Below are positions 46,001 to 56,468 of a stretch of DNA of 64,000 bases, in pieces. Position numbers and translations under genes: made by a program. The stretch's first letter is position 1, and every line of letters starts with the position of its first letter. The stretch comes from Dyella lipolytica (GTDB lineage: Bacteria; Pseudomonadota; Gammaproteobacteria; Xanthomonadales; Rhodanobacteraceae), in assembly GCF_030160075.1 (NCBI RefSeq), contig NZ_BSNQ01000009.1, forward strand, positions 802,295 through 866,294, written 5' to 3'. The notes below the pieces were generated by a model. The model saw only the letters and a program-made list of their open reading frames with translations. It searched no databases and had not been told where the DNA came from.

Positions 46001-46068
46001 GTCGCAGTAATCGCAGCAACGATAAATCGCGCCAGAACTAAGCTTTGATAACTCGGTAAAGCTTTCAT
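43051..46068 (-). CDS. Oar-type TonB-dependent receptor with carboxypeptidase-regulatory-like domain
   Basis: The 1005-residue outer-membrane protein has a signal peptide (VLARFIVAAITATAALPMVSFAQS), an N-terminal beta-sandwich of the CarboxypepD_reg type (NLRGTAAPNTTVTAKNLATGYARVTTSGADGSYALVSLPPGTYQV), a plug with NVYIDGIGQKNYVENGGITGQN, and a long beta-barrel ending GTPREVKLTLGIKF with aromatic C-terminus. These Oar-like receptors import large substrates. The start at 46068 has a strong site (GGGAGAGG). The frame extends to 46197, but that part lacks a site. The substrate is probably a glucan, judged from the GH144 neighbour. Confidence 0.93.
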   Translation of the reverse strand: MKALPSYQSLVLARFIVAAITATAALPMVSFAQSSDANLRGTAAPNTTVTAKNLATGYARVTTSGADGSYALVSLPPGTYQVDAGPGTEHTVTLTVASTSTLNLVAAAPAAAVNAKNLGAVTVTATTLPEMTTSEVGTTVTQREIATVPQITRNFLEFADTVPGMVFTVQQNGNTSLQSGGQAPAGINVYIDGIGQKNYVENGGITGQNATQGNPFPQLAIGEYKVVTSNYKAEYDQISSAAVIAETKSGTNEFHGEVFGDWTDTRMRAENPSEIAAKKKQPSHDKEYGFAFGGPIIQDKAHFFVAYEGKEYDTPIAVVPGNGSPALIAQLPPSALAQLGPSSLPFKENLYFLKVDYEPTNRDRIEVSGKYRNETAITGTGTGVAESSALNQINYDRRFDIRWDHSADSWFNRLQATFENAFFKPSAVNIGNGATYTEFNNQNAEILTTDAADPRGTQDKGQKGPSIQDDLTFNDFEWLGDHVVKMGVKYKLVKLTAQDAGEFNPQFSYDVTPTGTLSTPYQVLFPISLPGLSPVVRTNDRQFGTYIQDDWTVDQHLTLNLGVRWDYEQTPSYLNFVTPASVVNAFFSQNPNAPAGVTYAQSLALGGVNVNDYISNGHNRNAQTNEIQPRFGFSYDVNGDQQHVIHGGAGRSYDRTIYEILQLEQTKLALAEATIIFPNQYHSCAPSPTCIPWNPAYLSGIGVLQGLLTGTTAGREVDLMNNRLKTPYSDQISIGMRNQFGDWITDLTWAQINRFDGVVLTLGNRYANGAFWQNGNQAFGQPIPGFGSLIIANNGLTQKTQQVLASIQKPYTPESGWGINVAYTYTRAKQNNDNQDVTDQYAFDEATIQDYPYITSAVAKHRLVVAGSADLPWGLLFGYKLTLATPIPSLGLACYGAPLQGNGSLGNGCVPLAFTPPGSHFLIGGPIFGYRSIDFQITKNFKIYENFNGYVRFDLLNAFNWNNYSDYIQNYGSNGVLNRIPVTYNPTGNILGTPREVKLTLGIKF

Positions 46069-46103
46069 GGACACCTCTCCCGAAAGATTTACGATGTATG
46101 TCG

Positions 46104-46538
46104 CTATGTAGAGTTGGTTGGCGGGTGGCGCTTGCGTGTCATGTGAGTTGTCGCGCGGGCGGTTCCGCCGCAGGTTTCTCGAACGACCACTTCGCATCCC
46201 TGCGCTTGCACCGATGCCGGCATCGTGTCGGTCGGGTCCAGCACAACCGCCTCGCGCTGCAGCGCGAGGTGGCCAGGATTGGCGATACGTCGCTGCGCCG
46301 TGGCAACGACGCGGCTGTCGACATTCAGCAGCAGATAGCGCGTGCTTTTCACGAAGCTATCCGGCAACACGCCAGTAGGCTGGCGCGTAGATGGGCCGCG
46401 CAAAGAGGCGGCGTCGACGCATTCGGAAAACATCAGCATGCCTTCCACATGGCCGCGACATCGCGCGACGGCGCCAACGTAGTCGCTTTCATACGAGCTT
46501 GTAAAGTTAGCGTTGCGTGCGCTTTCGCTGCAATGCAA
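46104..46538 (-). CDS. Possible small hypothetical protein
   Basis: A 144-residue frame lies on the same strand just upstream of the TonB receptor gene. Codon choice (many CTG, GGC, CGC, GTC, GCC) resembles the neighbours better than the opposite frame does, which favours it. I recognise no domain. It has no signal peptide, and a cysteine pattern is not evident. It could be a degraded or truncated gene. It would occupy much of the gap 46069-46734; I see no other gene there, so promoters of the receptor may also lie inside it. Confidence 0.35.
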   Translation of the reverse strand: MHCSESARNANFTSSYESDYVGAVARCRGHVEGMLMFSECVDAASLRGPSTRQPTGVLPDSFVKSTRYLLLNVDSRVVATAQRRIANPGHLALQREAVVLDPTDTMPASVQAQGCEVVVRETCGGTARATTHMTRKRHPPTNST

Positions 46539-46734
46539 AACGGCAGGATCGCTTCGAGCTTGCTAATGGCGCTGTGGAGCGCGTGACTGCTTCTGCTGTT
46601 AAGAAGCAGTCGACATGGCAGTGCAGCACACTTGTGGTTCTTTCCGTGCTCTGCACAGTGACTCAACTGGGATGATCGGCTTCACTGTTGTGCAGCGCCG
46701 CCGGCCAACGCCGGGCGGCGCATCGTCACAAGCG

Positions 46735-47154
46735 TCAACCACCCTTTGAGGGATAGGTCTGGAAACCACCGCTTTGTTGCTGTGGCGGCGGAGGTGGTGC
46801 GCTCTGCTGCGCCGGCGCCACCGGTCCGACCTCGTGATTGCCGCAAGCATAGGCTTCCCACGGCTGCGAACCATCGACCGGATCGGCCAATGGCTTGATG
46901 GTGTCGGCATGCATGCTGGCGGCGCTGTTGCGGGCCTGCACCTGCAGTTCGTCACGCACTTTGATGTCGTTGCGATCGAACGGCCCCACGTGATCCATCA
47001 CCTGCACTGTGATCTTGCCGAGATCGCGGCAGCTGGGGGAAACATCGCCATTCCAGGCGGTGCGGATATTCAATGACGCCGGTTCCGGATTAATGCCCCA
47101 GGTACAACCGCCGAGCAGCACCACAGGTGCGAGCAAGAGCAGGGTTTTGCGCAT
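46735..47154 (-). CDS. Small lipoprotein (DUF4156-like)
   Basis: The 139-residue protein begins MRKTLLLLAPVVLLGGC, a lipobox with Cys17. The mature part has NPEPASLNIRTAWNGDVSPSCRDLG, resembling DUF4156 lipoproteins (RcsF-like fold region), and ends in a Pro/Gln/Gly-rich tail. GGAG lies before the ATG at 47154, which decides this start over the in-frame ATG at 47166. Function unknown. Confidence 0.75.
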   Translation of the reverse strand: MRKTLLLLAPVVLLGGCTWGINPEPASLNIRTAWNGDVSPSCRDLGKITVQVMDHVGPFDRNDIKVRDELQVQARNSAASMHADTIKPLADPVDGSQPWEAYACGNHEVGPVAPAQQSAPPPPPQQQSGGFQTYPSKGG

Positions 47155-47260
47155 GAGTAGCTCCATATAAGCGGGGAATGCGAAGGATGTTGCATCCGAT
47201 TTGCATCGTAACCCGTTGCCGCCGCCCATCGCCGAACGGCGGCTTACCGTGCCTGCTCTG

Positions 47261-47307
47261 TTGTCCGTCCGGACACTGTCCGGTCGCATGTGTCCGGTGT
47301 CCGCGGA
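47261..47307. promoter_or_regulatory. Repeated GTCCGG motifs in a divergent promoter region
   Basis: TGTCCG- or GTCCGG-type hexamers recur in both orientations, with an inverted pair CCGGACAC (47269-47276) and GTGTCCGG (47290-47297). It lies between the divergent lipoprotein and small membrane protein genes. It could be an operator; the binding protein is unknown. Confidence 0.4.
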
Positions 47308-47439
47308 CAGCACGACGCCCTTCAGTGCATCCAGATAAATACTTTCATATCAATGTATTACGAGAAAATCACGGGCTGGCACGGGGATTGCTCTGTATAG
47401 GGCGAGGACCTTCCCGGCCCATTACTCGGAGATACGGAC

Positions 47440-47646
47440 ATGAAATTCGAAACCCTGATCCTGCGCAGCTTGTTTGTCGCCTGCATGCTGGTCTGCGGAC
47501 TGATTCTGGTGGCCATGGTCACGACCAAGCCAACACCGGTGCAACTGACGGTAAACAGCCCCGTCAGCACCTTGCTGGCGTCGGCACCATCGAGCTGCGC
47601 TTTGCCGATCGGTGGGAACATGGTTTGTGTACAGGCCGCGGGCTGA
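47440..47646 (+). CDS. Small membrane or secreted protein (68 aa)
   Basis: The protein has one long hydrophobic helix ([21 protein letters not shown]) followed by a polar segment with Thr/Val-rich strands and two cysteines near the end ([11 protein letters not shown]), which could pair by a disulfide. GGAG lies nine bases before the ATG, supporting a real gene. I do not recognise a family. Confidence 0.6.
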   Translation: MKFETLILRSLFVACMLVCGLILVAMVTTKPTPVQLTVNSPVSTLLASAPSSCALPIGGNMVCVQAAG

Positions 47647-47686
47647 TTGCGAGACGCGATCACCCCCGTCGTCTGATAATGACGGC

Positions 47687-48157
47687 ATGCTGCATGTCAT
47701 CCTGTTCCGCCCCGAAATTCCGCCCAATACCGGCAACGTGATCCGTTTGTGCGCCAACACCGGCGCCGGACTGCACCTGATCCGCCCGCTGGGCTTTGAG
47801 CTCGACGATACACGCCTGCGACGCGCGGGCCTCGACTACCATGAGTATGCGCGCGTCGCGGTGCATGACGATCTCGACGCTTGCCTTGATGCACTCGATC
47901 GCCCTCGGGTCTTTGCCTTCTCCACTCGCGGTCGCACCGCGCATGTGGACGCACGCTTCGCCGATGGCGACGCATTGCTGTTCGGTTGCGAAACCGCGGG
48001 TTTGCCCGACGCGGTGTTGTCTGCGCTGCCACCGGAACAACGGTTGCGGCTGCCGATGTGCGTGGATAGCCGCAGCCTCAACCTTTCCAATACGGTGGCG
48101 GTGGCGGTGTACGAGGCTTGGCGGCAACTTGGCTTTCCGGGCGCAGCAGCGCCCTAG
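47687..48157 (+). CDS. trmL: tRNA (cytidine(34)-2'-O)-methyltransferase TrmL
   Basis: SPOUT-class enzyme that methylates the ribose of C34/U34 in tRNA-Leu. The 156-residue protein starts [32 protein letters not shown], the TrmL/YibK signature, with the knot motifs [11 protein letters not shown] and [23 protein letters not shown]. It is about the length of E. coli TrmL (157). The start at 47687 matches the family. Confidence 0.95.
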   Translation: MLHVILFRPEIPPNTGNVIRLCANTGAGLHLIRPLGFELDDTRLRRAGLDYHEYARVAVHDDLDACLDALDRPRVFAFSTRGRTAHVDARFADGDALLFGCETAGLPDAVLSALPPEQRLRLPMCVDSRSLNLSNTVAVAVYEAWRQLGFPGAAAP

Positions 48158-48203
48158 GGCTCGATAGCGGCAGGCGCAACGTGTAGGCGGCTACAATCCC
48201 TGC

Positions 48204-48854
48204 ATGAATACTGTCTCTTCCCCCAACCTGCTTCCGCAGCCGCTGCGTCAGTTGGCAGGCCGTGCGCTGGAAACCGCCCTCAATCACGCGCTTTCGCTCG
48301 ATCCCGACACCCAGGCCAAGCTCGCCACGCTGGATGGCCGCAGCGTGCAGCTGCATTTGCGCGGTGTCGACCTTGCGCTGGCGGTCACGGTCGAACAAGG
48401 ACGGCTGAACGTCGGACCCGCCCCGGACACGAGCGACCTGCGTGTCGCCGCGACGCCGGGCAGCCTGCTCTCGATGCTGTTTCGCCGTAACAGCGACGGC
48501 ATGGCGCCCGGCAAAGTGGAGATTGCCGGCGATGCAGAACTCGCGCGTCGATTGGAAAAACTCGCCAGCGGCTTTGCGCCCGATTTCGAGGAAGCCTTTT
48601 CCCGCACTTTCGGCGATGTGCTTGGCGTGCCATTGGCGAAAGCCGTGCGCAGCGGTCTTGCGCATGCGCGCGAAACCGCGACGCATCTTAGTCAGGACAG
48701 CGCGGCGTGGTTGCGCGACGAGGCACGCATCGCGCTTGCACCGGGCGAAGTGGAAAATTTCCTCGATGAAGTCGACGCGTTGCGCGAACGTACCGAACGC
48801 CTGGATGCGCGACTCGCACGCCTGGAACGCACGCGCCGGGGAACCAACCCGTGA
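48204..48854 (+). CDS. ubiJ: Ubiquinone biosynthesis accessory factor UbiJ
   Basis: The 216-residue protein has an SCP2 lipid-binding domain (about residues 20-115, with [23 protein letters not shown] and [15 protein letters not shown]) and a C-terminal coiled coil ([29 protein letters not shown]). UbiJ helps gather lipid-soluble intermediates in the aerobic Ubi complex. It overlaps ubiB by four bases, as in the classic ubiJ-ubiB pair. Confidence 0.92.
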   Translation: MNTVSSPNLLPQPLRQLAGRALETALNHALSLDPDTQAKLATLDGRSVQLHLRGVDLALAVTVEQGRLNVGPAPDTSDLRVAATPGSLLSMLFRRNSDGMAPGKVEIAGDAELARRLEKLASGFAPDFEEAFSRTFGDVLGVPLAKAVRSGLAHARETATHLSQDSAAWLRDEARIALAPGEVENFLDEVDALRERTERLDARLARLERTRRGTNP

Positions 48855-50497
48855 CGCCGCTGAGCGCGGTACCGGGTCTATTACGCGTTGCGGTAGTGCT
48901 GCTGCGCTATCGGCTCGATGAGCTGGTCGATGCAACGCATCTGTTTCGTCCGTTGAAGCTGCTGCGTCCCTTGCTTGGACGACCTATTACGGATGTTCGA
49001 CCGCTTTCCCGCGGCGCCCGCATTCGACTGGCCTTGACCGAACTCGGCCCGATCTTCGTCAAAGCAGGTCAGGTGCTGTCGACGCGGCGCGATCTGGTGC
49101 CGGCCGATATCGCCGATGAATTGGCGCTGCTGCAGGATCAAGTACCACCGTTCCCGGGTGACGAAGCGCGCGCCATTATCCAACGCGAACTCGAGCAACC
49201 CATCGATCAGCTGTACGCCAGCTTCGACGCGGTTCCGCTGGCGTCTGCGTCGATCGCTCAGGTGCATGCCGCCACGCTTTACGACGGCCGCGCGGTGGTG
49301 GTGAAAGTGCTGCGCCCGCGTATCGACGAACGCATTGCGCGCGATGTCCGCCTGATCCATTCGCTCGGCGAACTCGCGCAACGCTGGCATCCCAATGCGG
49401 ACAAGATCCGCCCGCTCGACGTGGTCAGCGAAGTCGAGAAGATGCTGGAGAACGAGCTGGATCTACAGCGCGAAGGCGCCAATGCCAGCCTGCTTCGTCG
49501 CAATTTCGCCAGCGGCACGGACCTCTACGTGCCGGACGTGCATTGGGAGCTCACGTCTACCCGCGTGTTGACGCTGGAACGCGTCACGGGTGTCAGCTGC
49601 GACGACATCGCTGCGATCGACGCTGCCGGCATCGATCGCAAGAAGCTCGCCGCCAAAGGTGTGCGCCTGTTCTACGAGCAGGTGTTCCGCGACAACTTTT
49701 TCCACGCCGATGCGCACCCTGGCAATATCTGGGTCGATCCCACGCGCGTCGACGAGCCGCGCTTCATTGCGCTGGATTTCGGCATCATGGGTTCGCTGCC
49801 GGAGACCGATCAGTACTGGCTGGCGCAGAATTTCATCGCACTGTTCGAGCGCGACTACGCACGCATCGCCAAACTGCACGTCGACGCGGGCTGGATGCCG
49901 GCCAGCGTAAGGCTGGACGAACTGGAAGCCGCGGTGCGTACCGTGTGCGAGCCTTACTTCACGCGTCCGCTATCGCAGATCTCGCTGGCCGAACTGGTGG
50001 TGAAACTCTTCCAGACCGCGCGCCGGTTCGAGCTGACCTTGCAGCCGCAACTGATCCTGCTGCAGAAGACATTGCTCAATATCGAGGGCGTGGGTCGACT
50101 GCTGGATCCGGATATCGATATTTGGGCGGTGGCGCATCCGGTGCTCAAGCGCATTCTGCGCGAGCGCTATAGTCCCCTGCGCACCTTGCGTGAAATTCGC
50201 AAGCACGCGCCGGAATGGTTCCACAATGCACCGCTGCTGCCAGTCCTGGTACGCGATGCTTTGCGCAAGATTGCTGTCGGCGAACAACGTTTGCTGGCCG
50301 ATGCGGAAGCCCTCAGCCATCAGCGCAACCTTGCACGTCGCGTACTGGGGATGGTCGGCGGCAGTGTGCTTGGCGCAACGCTGATCATGAGCGCCACGCT
50401 GTTGTGGACTCTCTCGCCGCAGCATGGCGTGTGGCCGCCGCTTTGTGTGGGCGCAGGCGGTTTGCTCGCGTTTGCTGTTGGCTGGACGCGCAGATAG
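48851..50497 (+). CDS. ubiB: Ubiquinone biosynthesis regulatory protein kinase UbiB
   Basis: Atypical protein-kinase-like ATPase needed for ubiquinone synthesis. The 548-residue protein has the UbiB-specific [33 protein letters not shown] (KxGQ motif), [26 protein letters not shown], and the metal-binding DFGIMG; two C-terminal helices anchor it in the membrane ([20 protein letters not shown] and [18 protein letters not shown]). The GTG start at 48851 overlaps the ubiJ stop. Confidence 0.95.
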   Translation: MTPLSAVPGLLRVAVVLLRYRLDELVDATHLFRPLKLLRPLLGRPITDVRPLSRGARIRLALTELGPIFVKAGQVLSTRRDLVPADIADELALLQDQVPPFPGDEARAIIQRELEQPIDQLYASFDAVPLASASIAQVHAATLYDGRAVVVKVLRPRIDERIARDVRLIHSLGELAQRWHPNADKIRPLDVVSEVEKMLENELDLQREGANASLLRRNFASGTDLYVPDVHWELTSTRVLTLERVTGVSCDDIAAIDAAGIDRKKLAAKGVRLFYEQVFRDNFFHADAHPGNIWVDPTRVDEPRFIALDFGIMGSLPETDQYWLAQNFIALFERDYARIAKLHVDAGWMPASVRLDELEAAVRTVCEPYFTRPLSQISLAELVVKLFQTARRFELTLQPQLILLQKTLLNIEGVGRLLDPDIDIWAVAHPVLKRILRERYSPLRTLREIRKHAPEWFHNAPLLPVLVRDALRKIAVGEQRLLADAEALSHQRNLARRVLGMVGGSVLGATLIMSATLLWTLSPQHGVWPPLCVGAGGLLAFAVGWTRR

Positions 50498-50544
50498 CAC
50501 GTTAGCGTCTGCCTTGCTTACTGTCGGGCGTGCTTTCTGCGCGA

Positions 50545-51279
50545 ATGAACATGATTGAGATTCTTTACCAGGACGATGCGCTGATCGCGGTGAACAAGCC
50601 CGCTGGCTTGGCCGTGCATCGCTCGAAAATGGTCGGCAATGCCGAGACGTTTCTGATCGATGTGCTGCGTGAGCAAGTCGGCGGCACGGTGTATCTGGCG
50701 CATCGTCTGGATCGCGCCACCAGCGGCGTGCTGCTTGTTGCTCGTTCCTCGGAAGTGGCTGCAGCGTTGGGCGAGCAGTTCATGGGCCGCGATGTGCACA
50801 AGCAATACCTGGCGGTAGTGCGTGGCTGGCCGGAGCCCGGCGAAGGCATCATCGATTATCCCTTGCCGGGTGCGCGAGATACCGGCCCACGCCGCGAAGC
50901 ACGTACCGACTACCGGCGGCTTGCGACCGTCGAAGTGCCGATTGCGCTGGGCCGCTATCCGCAGCAGCGTTACGCGATGGTGCTGGCCGAACCCGAAACC
51001 GGCCGCTTCCGGCAGATTCGCAAGCACCTGGCGCATATCCATCATCCGGTGATCGGCGATTGCCAGCACGGGCGCAGCGATCACAACCGCTTATACAAGC
51101 AGTACTTCGGCTGTCATCGCATGTTGTTGCACGCCTGGCGTCTGCGTTTTCGCCATCCCTTGGACGGCCGACCCATGGTGCTGGATGCACCGCTCGACGA
51201 TGCTTACTTGGGACTGCTGGAACGCTTCGGCTGGAGCCCGCCTACCGATGAGGTCATAAGCGTCACCCCGACCAGCTAA
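50545..51279 (+). CDS. truC: tRNA pseudouridine(65) synthase TruC
   Basis: RluA-family enzyme that makes pseudouridine 65 in tRNA. The 244-residue protein has the start IEILYQDDALIAVNKPAGLAVHRS, the catalytic-Asp motif HRLDRATSGVLL and RQIRKHLAHIHHPVIGD. The short length and the N-terminal IEILYQDD match TruC rather than RluA/C/D. ATGs at 50545 and 50551 are both possible; a GTG at 50530 is less likely. Confidence 0.88.
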   Translation: MNMIEILYQDDALIAVNKPAGLAVHRSKMVGNAETFLIDVLREQVGGTVYLAHRLDRATSGVLLVARSSEVAAALGEQFMGRDVHKQYLAVVRGWPEPGEGIIDYPLPGARDTGPRREARTDYRRLATVEVPIALGRYPQQRYAMVLAEPETGRFRQIRKHLAHIHHPVIGDCQHGRSDHNRLYKQYFGCHRMLLHAWRLRFRHPLDGRPMVLDAPLDDAYLGLLERFGWSPPTDEVISVTPTS

Positions 51280-51289
51280 ACTGCGCGGC

Positions 51290-51712
51290 ATGCTGCCTGT
51301 TAGCCCTTCCATCGTCCTGCCGGAATCCGAGCTGGTCGTGCGCTTTCTGCGTGCCGACGGGCCCGGTGGCCAGCATGTAAACCGCACCGAAAGCGCCGTC
51401 GAGCTGCGCTTCGATGTGCTGCATTCGCCTTCGTTGCCGGAAGATGTGCGGGCACGGTTATTGGCACGCCGGGATCGCCGCCTGACCGACGAGGGTGTGC
51501 TGGTGATCCAGGCGCGTCGCTTTCGCGATCAGGGCCGCAACCGCGAAGATGCGCGCGAGCGTCTCGTGGAGATCGTGCGCGGTGCGCTCGTCGCTCCCAA
51601 GAAACGCGTCGCAACTAAACCTACTCGTGCGTCGAAACAACGCCGCCTGGATGGCAAGCAACAGCGGGCGAAACTCAAGCAAAACCGATCGCGTTCCTGG
51701 AGCCCCGAGTGA
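51290..51712 (+). CDS. arfB: Alternative ribosome-rescue factor ArfB
   Basis: Peptidyl-tRNA hydrolase that frees ribosomes stalled on broken mRNA. The 140-residue protein has the catalytic GGQ (26-28) in the PGGQHVNRTESAVELRF context and the basic C-terminal tail (KKRVATKPTRASKQRRLDGKQQRAKLKQNRSRSW) that enters the empty mRNA channel. It lies 10 bases after truC and overlaps the next gene by four bases. Confidence 0.95.
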   Translation: MLPVSPSIVLPESELVVRFLRADGPGGQHVNRTESAVELRFDVLHSPSLPEDVRARLLARRDRRLTDEGVLVIQARRFRDQGRNREDARERLVEIVRGALVAPKKRVATKPTRASKQRRLDGKQQRAKLKQNRSRSWSPE

Positions 51713-52305
51713 GTGAACCCATTTTGCCGCCCGTACCGGCACAGGCGCCTAGGATCAACAGCCGATTTTGGCCCTGGCTGATGCGCAGTCTGCTACGCCT
51801 CTCCGGCTGGCGCCTGCAGGGACAGCTGCCTGACTTGCCGAAGTTAATCATCATCGGCGCACCACATTCGTCCTACTGGGACGGTATATGGGGACTGATG
51901 ATGAAGATCGGGCTGGGGATCAACATCAACATCATGATCAAGCGCGAAGTGCTGGACAGTCCGCTCGGCATTATCTTGCGCCCGATTGGCCTGATTCCGA
52001 TCAATCGCGGTGCAGCGCTGAACGTGGTCGATCAGATGGTGCAGCGCTTCAGCGAACACGAAAAGATGTGGCTGGGCATTACTCCGGAAGGTACGCGCAA
52101 GCGCGTCAAACAGTGGAAATCGGGCTTTTTGCGCATTGCGCGCGAAACGAACGTGCCGATCCAGACCTTGTTTATCGATTACCCGAGCAAAACTTTTACG
52201 CTGGGGCCGATAGTGCAAGCCAGCGACGATGTGAATACTGACATGGCCGCCATTCGCTCGCTGTTCCGGCCGTATCGCGGCAAGCATCGGAATACCGAAG
52301 AATAA
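51709..52305 (+). CDS. Lysophospholipid acyltransferase family protein
   Basis: The 198-residue protein has the PlsC-type motifs HSSYWD (HX4D, 53-58), INRG and PEGTRKRVKQWKSGF. It is short, like the group that acylates lysophospholipids or ornithine lipids rather than full-length PlsC. It begins with GTG inside the arfB stop (GTGA overlap). The substrate is unknown. Confidence 0.85.
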   Translation: MSEPILPPVPAQAPRINSRFWPWLMRSLLRLSGWRLQGQLPDLPKLIIIGAPHSSYWDGIWGLMMKIGLGININIMIKREVLDSPLGIILRPIGLIPINRGAALNVVDQMVQRFSEHEKMWLGITPEGTRKRVKQWKSGFLRIARETNVPIQTLFIDYPSKTFTLGPIVQASDDVNTDMAAIRSLFRPYRGKHRNTEE

Positions 52306-52359
52306 GAGCCACCGGAAGTACTCACTACGAAGAAAGTTCAGCAGCAGGACTGATCACTA

Positions 52360-53400
52360 TCAGCGTTCGGAATGTCCGGATTCGTCGTAGTCGCGATGAG
52401 TCAACAATCCCGGACGGATCAGATCGATGAAAGCTCGCGCCTCCGCGCTGAGGAACTTGCTCTTACGCATCACCACTCCGTAACTGCGCTGCGGGAAATA
52501 CTGCCGCATGTTGCGCACGGCCAAGCGATTGCGATCGGCATCGGTGATGCAGATGCCGGTGACGATGGAAATGCCCAGGCCCATGGCCACGTATTCCTTG
52601 ATCACTTCCCAGCCGCCGACTTCGATCGCCACGTGATACGGCACCTGACGCTGTTGGAACACCAGATCGACCAGCCGGTACGTGGACAGACGTTGCGGCG
52701 GCAGGATCAGGCCGTAAGGCGACAGGTCTTCCAGCGCCACGTTTTCCTTGCTGGCCAGCGGATGATCCTTGGGCATGATCAGCATCGGATCGTAGTGATA
52801 GACCGGTGCCCACGCGATGTCGTTGGGCACGTCGAGCATGGAGCCCACCGCGAAATCGGCTTCATCGGCACGCAGCAACGCCATGCCGTCTTTGCCGGTG
52901 ACGTTGGCCAGCTGCAGCTGCACGGCTGGAAAGCGATCGCGATAGCGCCGCACCAGTTCGGGCAGCAGGTATTGGATGGTTGAGCTGCCCGCGGCGACCG
53001 TCAGCCGCCCCCCTTGCAGGCCTTTTATTTTGCTCTGGAAATCGCGGTCGAGATTTTCCCAGCCTTCCACCAACGGACGCGCCAACTCGTACAGGGCTTC
53101 GCCGGCGTCGGTCAGGTTGATGCGGCGTCGGCTGCGTTGCAGCAATTCCACCCCCAGTTCACGCTCCAACGCCTGCAGCTGCAGGCTGATCGAGGGCTGA
53201 GACAGGTACAAAGATTCGGCGGCCCTGCTCAATGTGCCGAGCTTCACCGTGGCGACAAAGGCACGCATCTGCTTAAGCCGGTTGCCCTTGTAGTAATAGC
53301 GACCGGCATCGGCGGGGGGCGCGGCGTCCTTTTTCGCGCGACGTTGGGCGCCCGTCGGCAGCTTTTTTGTCACGTTCGGCTTTCGGACAGGTTCTTTCAT
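52360..53400 (-). CDS. LysR-family transcriptional regulator (CysB-like), divergent from aceB
   Basis: The 346-residue protein has a ~45-residue basic N-terminal extension before the winged helix (LSRAAESLYLSQPSISLQLQALERELGVELLQRSRRR). The effector domain resembles CysB-type regulators (LTVAAGSSTIQYLLPELVRRYRDRFP). Divergent position from aceB-aceA, 123 bases away, makes it the likely regulator of the glyoxylate shunt. The effector is unknown. Confidence 0.9.
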   Translation of the reverse strand: MKEPVRKPNVTKKLPTGAQRRAKKDAAPPADAGRYYYKGNRLKQMRAFVATVKLGTLSRAAESLYLSQPSISLQLQALERELGVELLQRSRRRINLTDAGEALYELARPLVEGWENLDRDFQSKIKGLQGGRLTVAAGSSTIQYLLPELVRRYRDRFPAVQLQLANVTGKDGMALLRADEADFAVGSMLDVPNDIAWAPVYHYDPMLIMPKDHPLASKENVALEDLSPYGLILPPQRLSTYRLVDLVFQQRQVPYHVAIEVGGWEVIKEYVAMGLGISIVTGICITDADRNRLAVRNMRQYFPQRSYGVVMRKSKFLSAEARAFIDLIRPGLLTHRDYDESGHSER

Positions 53401-53413
53401 GACAGATAGTTCA

Positions 53414-53449
53414 ATACGTTAGCGTATGTATTGACATTGATAATATCAA
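53414..53449. promoter_or_regulatory. Two candidate operators between the LysR gene and aceB
   Basis: ATACG-TTAG-CGTAT (53414-53427) is a perfect 5-base inverted repeat with T-N11-A-like spacing typical of LysR sites. TTGATA-A-TATCAA (53437-53449) is a second, 6-base inverted repeat. Both are centred between the divergent starts. A possible aceB promoter is TTGAAA (53453-53458) with CATAAC (53477-53482) 18 bases on. Confidence 0.5.
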
Positions 53450-53523
53450 AGATTGAAACATTTGTTTTGTCAAATGCATAACTGATCACTAGCTTTTTCA
53501 CCGTACCCCTGGTGGAGAAGCAC

Positions 53524-55119
<1,596 letters not shown>

Positions 55120-55154
55120 TCGCGCGCATCCAGAGCATTCACGGAGTACACGAC

Positions 55155-56450
55155 ATGAAAAACACCCTGCCTACTGCCGAACAGATTTCGCTGGACTGGA
55201 AGAACAACACCCGCTGGGCTGGTATCGAGCGCAATTACAGCGCTGAGGACGTGGTGCGTTTGCGCGGCACAGTGGGCGTGGAACACTCGCTCGCCCGCCG
55301 CGGCGCGGAGCGCTTGTGGAAATCGCTGCACAAAGAAGATTTCGTCAACGCACTTGGCGCACTTACCGGTAACCAGGCCATGCAGCAGGTGAAAGCCGGC
55401 TTGCAGGCGATCTATCTCAGTGGCTGGCAGGTGGCCGCCGATGCAAACGTGGCGGGTGAGATGTATCCCGATCAGTCGTTGTATCCGGCCAACTCGGTAC
55501 CGCTGGTGGTGAAGCGCATCAACAACACGCTATTGCGCACCGATCAGCTGCATCACGCCGAAGGCAAGGACGACACCGACTGGATGGTGCCAATTGTGGC
55601 CGATGCCGAGGCCGGTTTCGGCGGCGTGCTCAACGCCTTCGAACTGATGAAGGCGATGATCGAGGCGGGCGCGGCTGGCGTGCATTTTGAAGATCAGCTG
55701 GCCTCGGTGAAAAAGTGCGGTCATATGGGCGGCAAGGTGCTGGTGCCGACGCGCGAAGCAGTGGACAAATTGAATGCGGCGCGTCTCGCCGCGGACGTGC
55801 TTGGCGTACCGACCTTGCTGGTGGCGCGCACCGATGCGGATGCAGCCGACCTGCTCACCTCCGATATCGACGATAACGATCGGCCATTCACGACCGGCGA
55901 ACGCACGATGGAAGGTTTCTATCGCGTGCGCGCCGGCCTCGATCAGGCCATCAGCCGTGGCCTTGCGTACGCGCCGTATGCCGATCTGGTCTGGTGCGAG
56001 ACCAGCAAGCCCAATCTGGAAGAAGCACGCAAATTCGCCGAGGCGATTCATGCGAAGTTCCCAGGCAAACTGCTGGCCTACAACTGCTCGCCGAGCTTCA
56101 ACTGGAAGAAGAATCTGGACGACGCCACCATCGCGAAGTTCCAGCAGGAACTCGGTGCGATGGGCTACAAGTTCCAGTTCATTACGCTGGCGGGGTTCCA
56201 CAGCCTCAACTACGGCATGTTCGATCTGGCACATGGTTATGCGCGGCGCCAGATGAGTGCGTTCGTCGAGCTGCAGGAAAAAGAATTCGCGGCAGCCGAG
56301 CGTGGCTTCACTGCAGTGAAGCATCAGCGCGAAGTGGGCACGGGTTACTTTGATGCAGTGACGCAAGCCATTCAGCAGGGCCAATCCTCGACCACGGCGT
56401 TGAAGGGCTCGACCGAAGAAGCTCAGTTTCACCGTGCTTCGGCCGCCTGA
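55155..56450 (+). CDS. aceA: Isocitrate lyase
   Basis: Cleaves isocitrate to glyoxylate and succinate, the first step of the glyoxylate shunt. The 431-residue protein has the signature KKCGHMGGK with catalytic Cys, [17 protein letters not shown], and [15 protein letters not shown]. It lies 35 bases after aceB with a GGAG site before the ATG at 55155. The shunt lets the cell grow on acetate or fatty acids, linking it functionally to the acyl-CoA operon at 21.5 kb. Confidence 0.97.
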   Translation: MKNTLPTAEQISLDWKNNTRWAGIERNYSAEDVVRLRGTVGVEHSLARRGAERLWKSLHKEDFVNALGALTGNQAMQQVKAGLQAIYLSGWQVAADANVAGEMYPDQSLYPANSVPLVVKRINNTLLRTDQLHHAEGKDDTDWMVPIVADAEAGFGGVLNAFELMKAMIEAGAAGVHFEDQLASVKKCGHMGGKVLVPTREAVDKLNAARLAADVLGVPTLLVARTDADAADLLTSDIDDNDRPFTTGERTMEGFYRVRAGLDQAISRGLAYAPYADLVWCETSKPNLEEARKFAEAIHAKFPGKLLAYNCSPSFNWKKNLDDATIAKFQQELGAMGYKFQFITLAGFHSLNYGMFDLAHGYARRQMSAFVELQEKEFAAAERGFTAVKHQREVGTGYFDAVTQAIQQGQSSTTALKGSTEEAQFHRASAA

Positions 56451-56468
56451 GTTCGCGCGACTGACCCA

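Noticed and set aside
46098-46586. 162-codon plus-strand frame upstream of the TonB receptor
   Set aside because: His/Arg-rich shadow-like composition; the opposite strand has better codon use.
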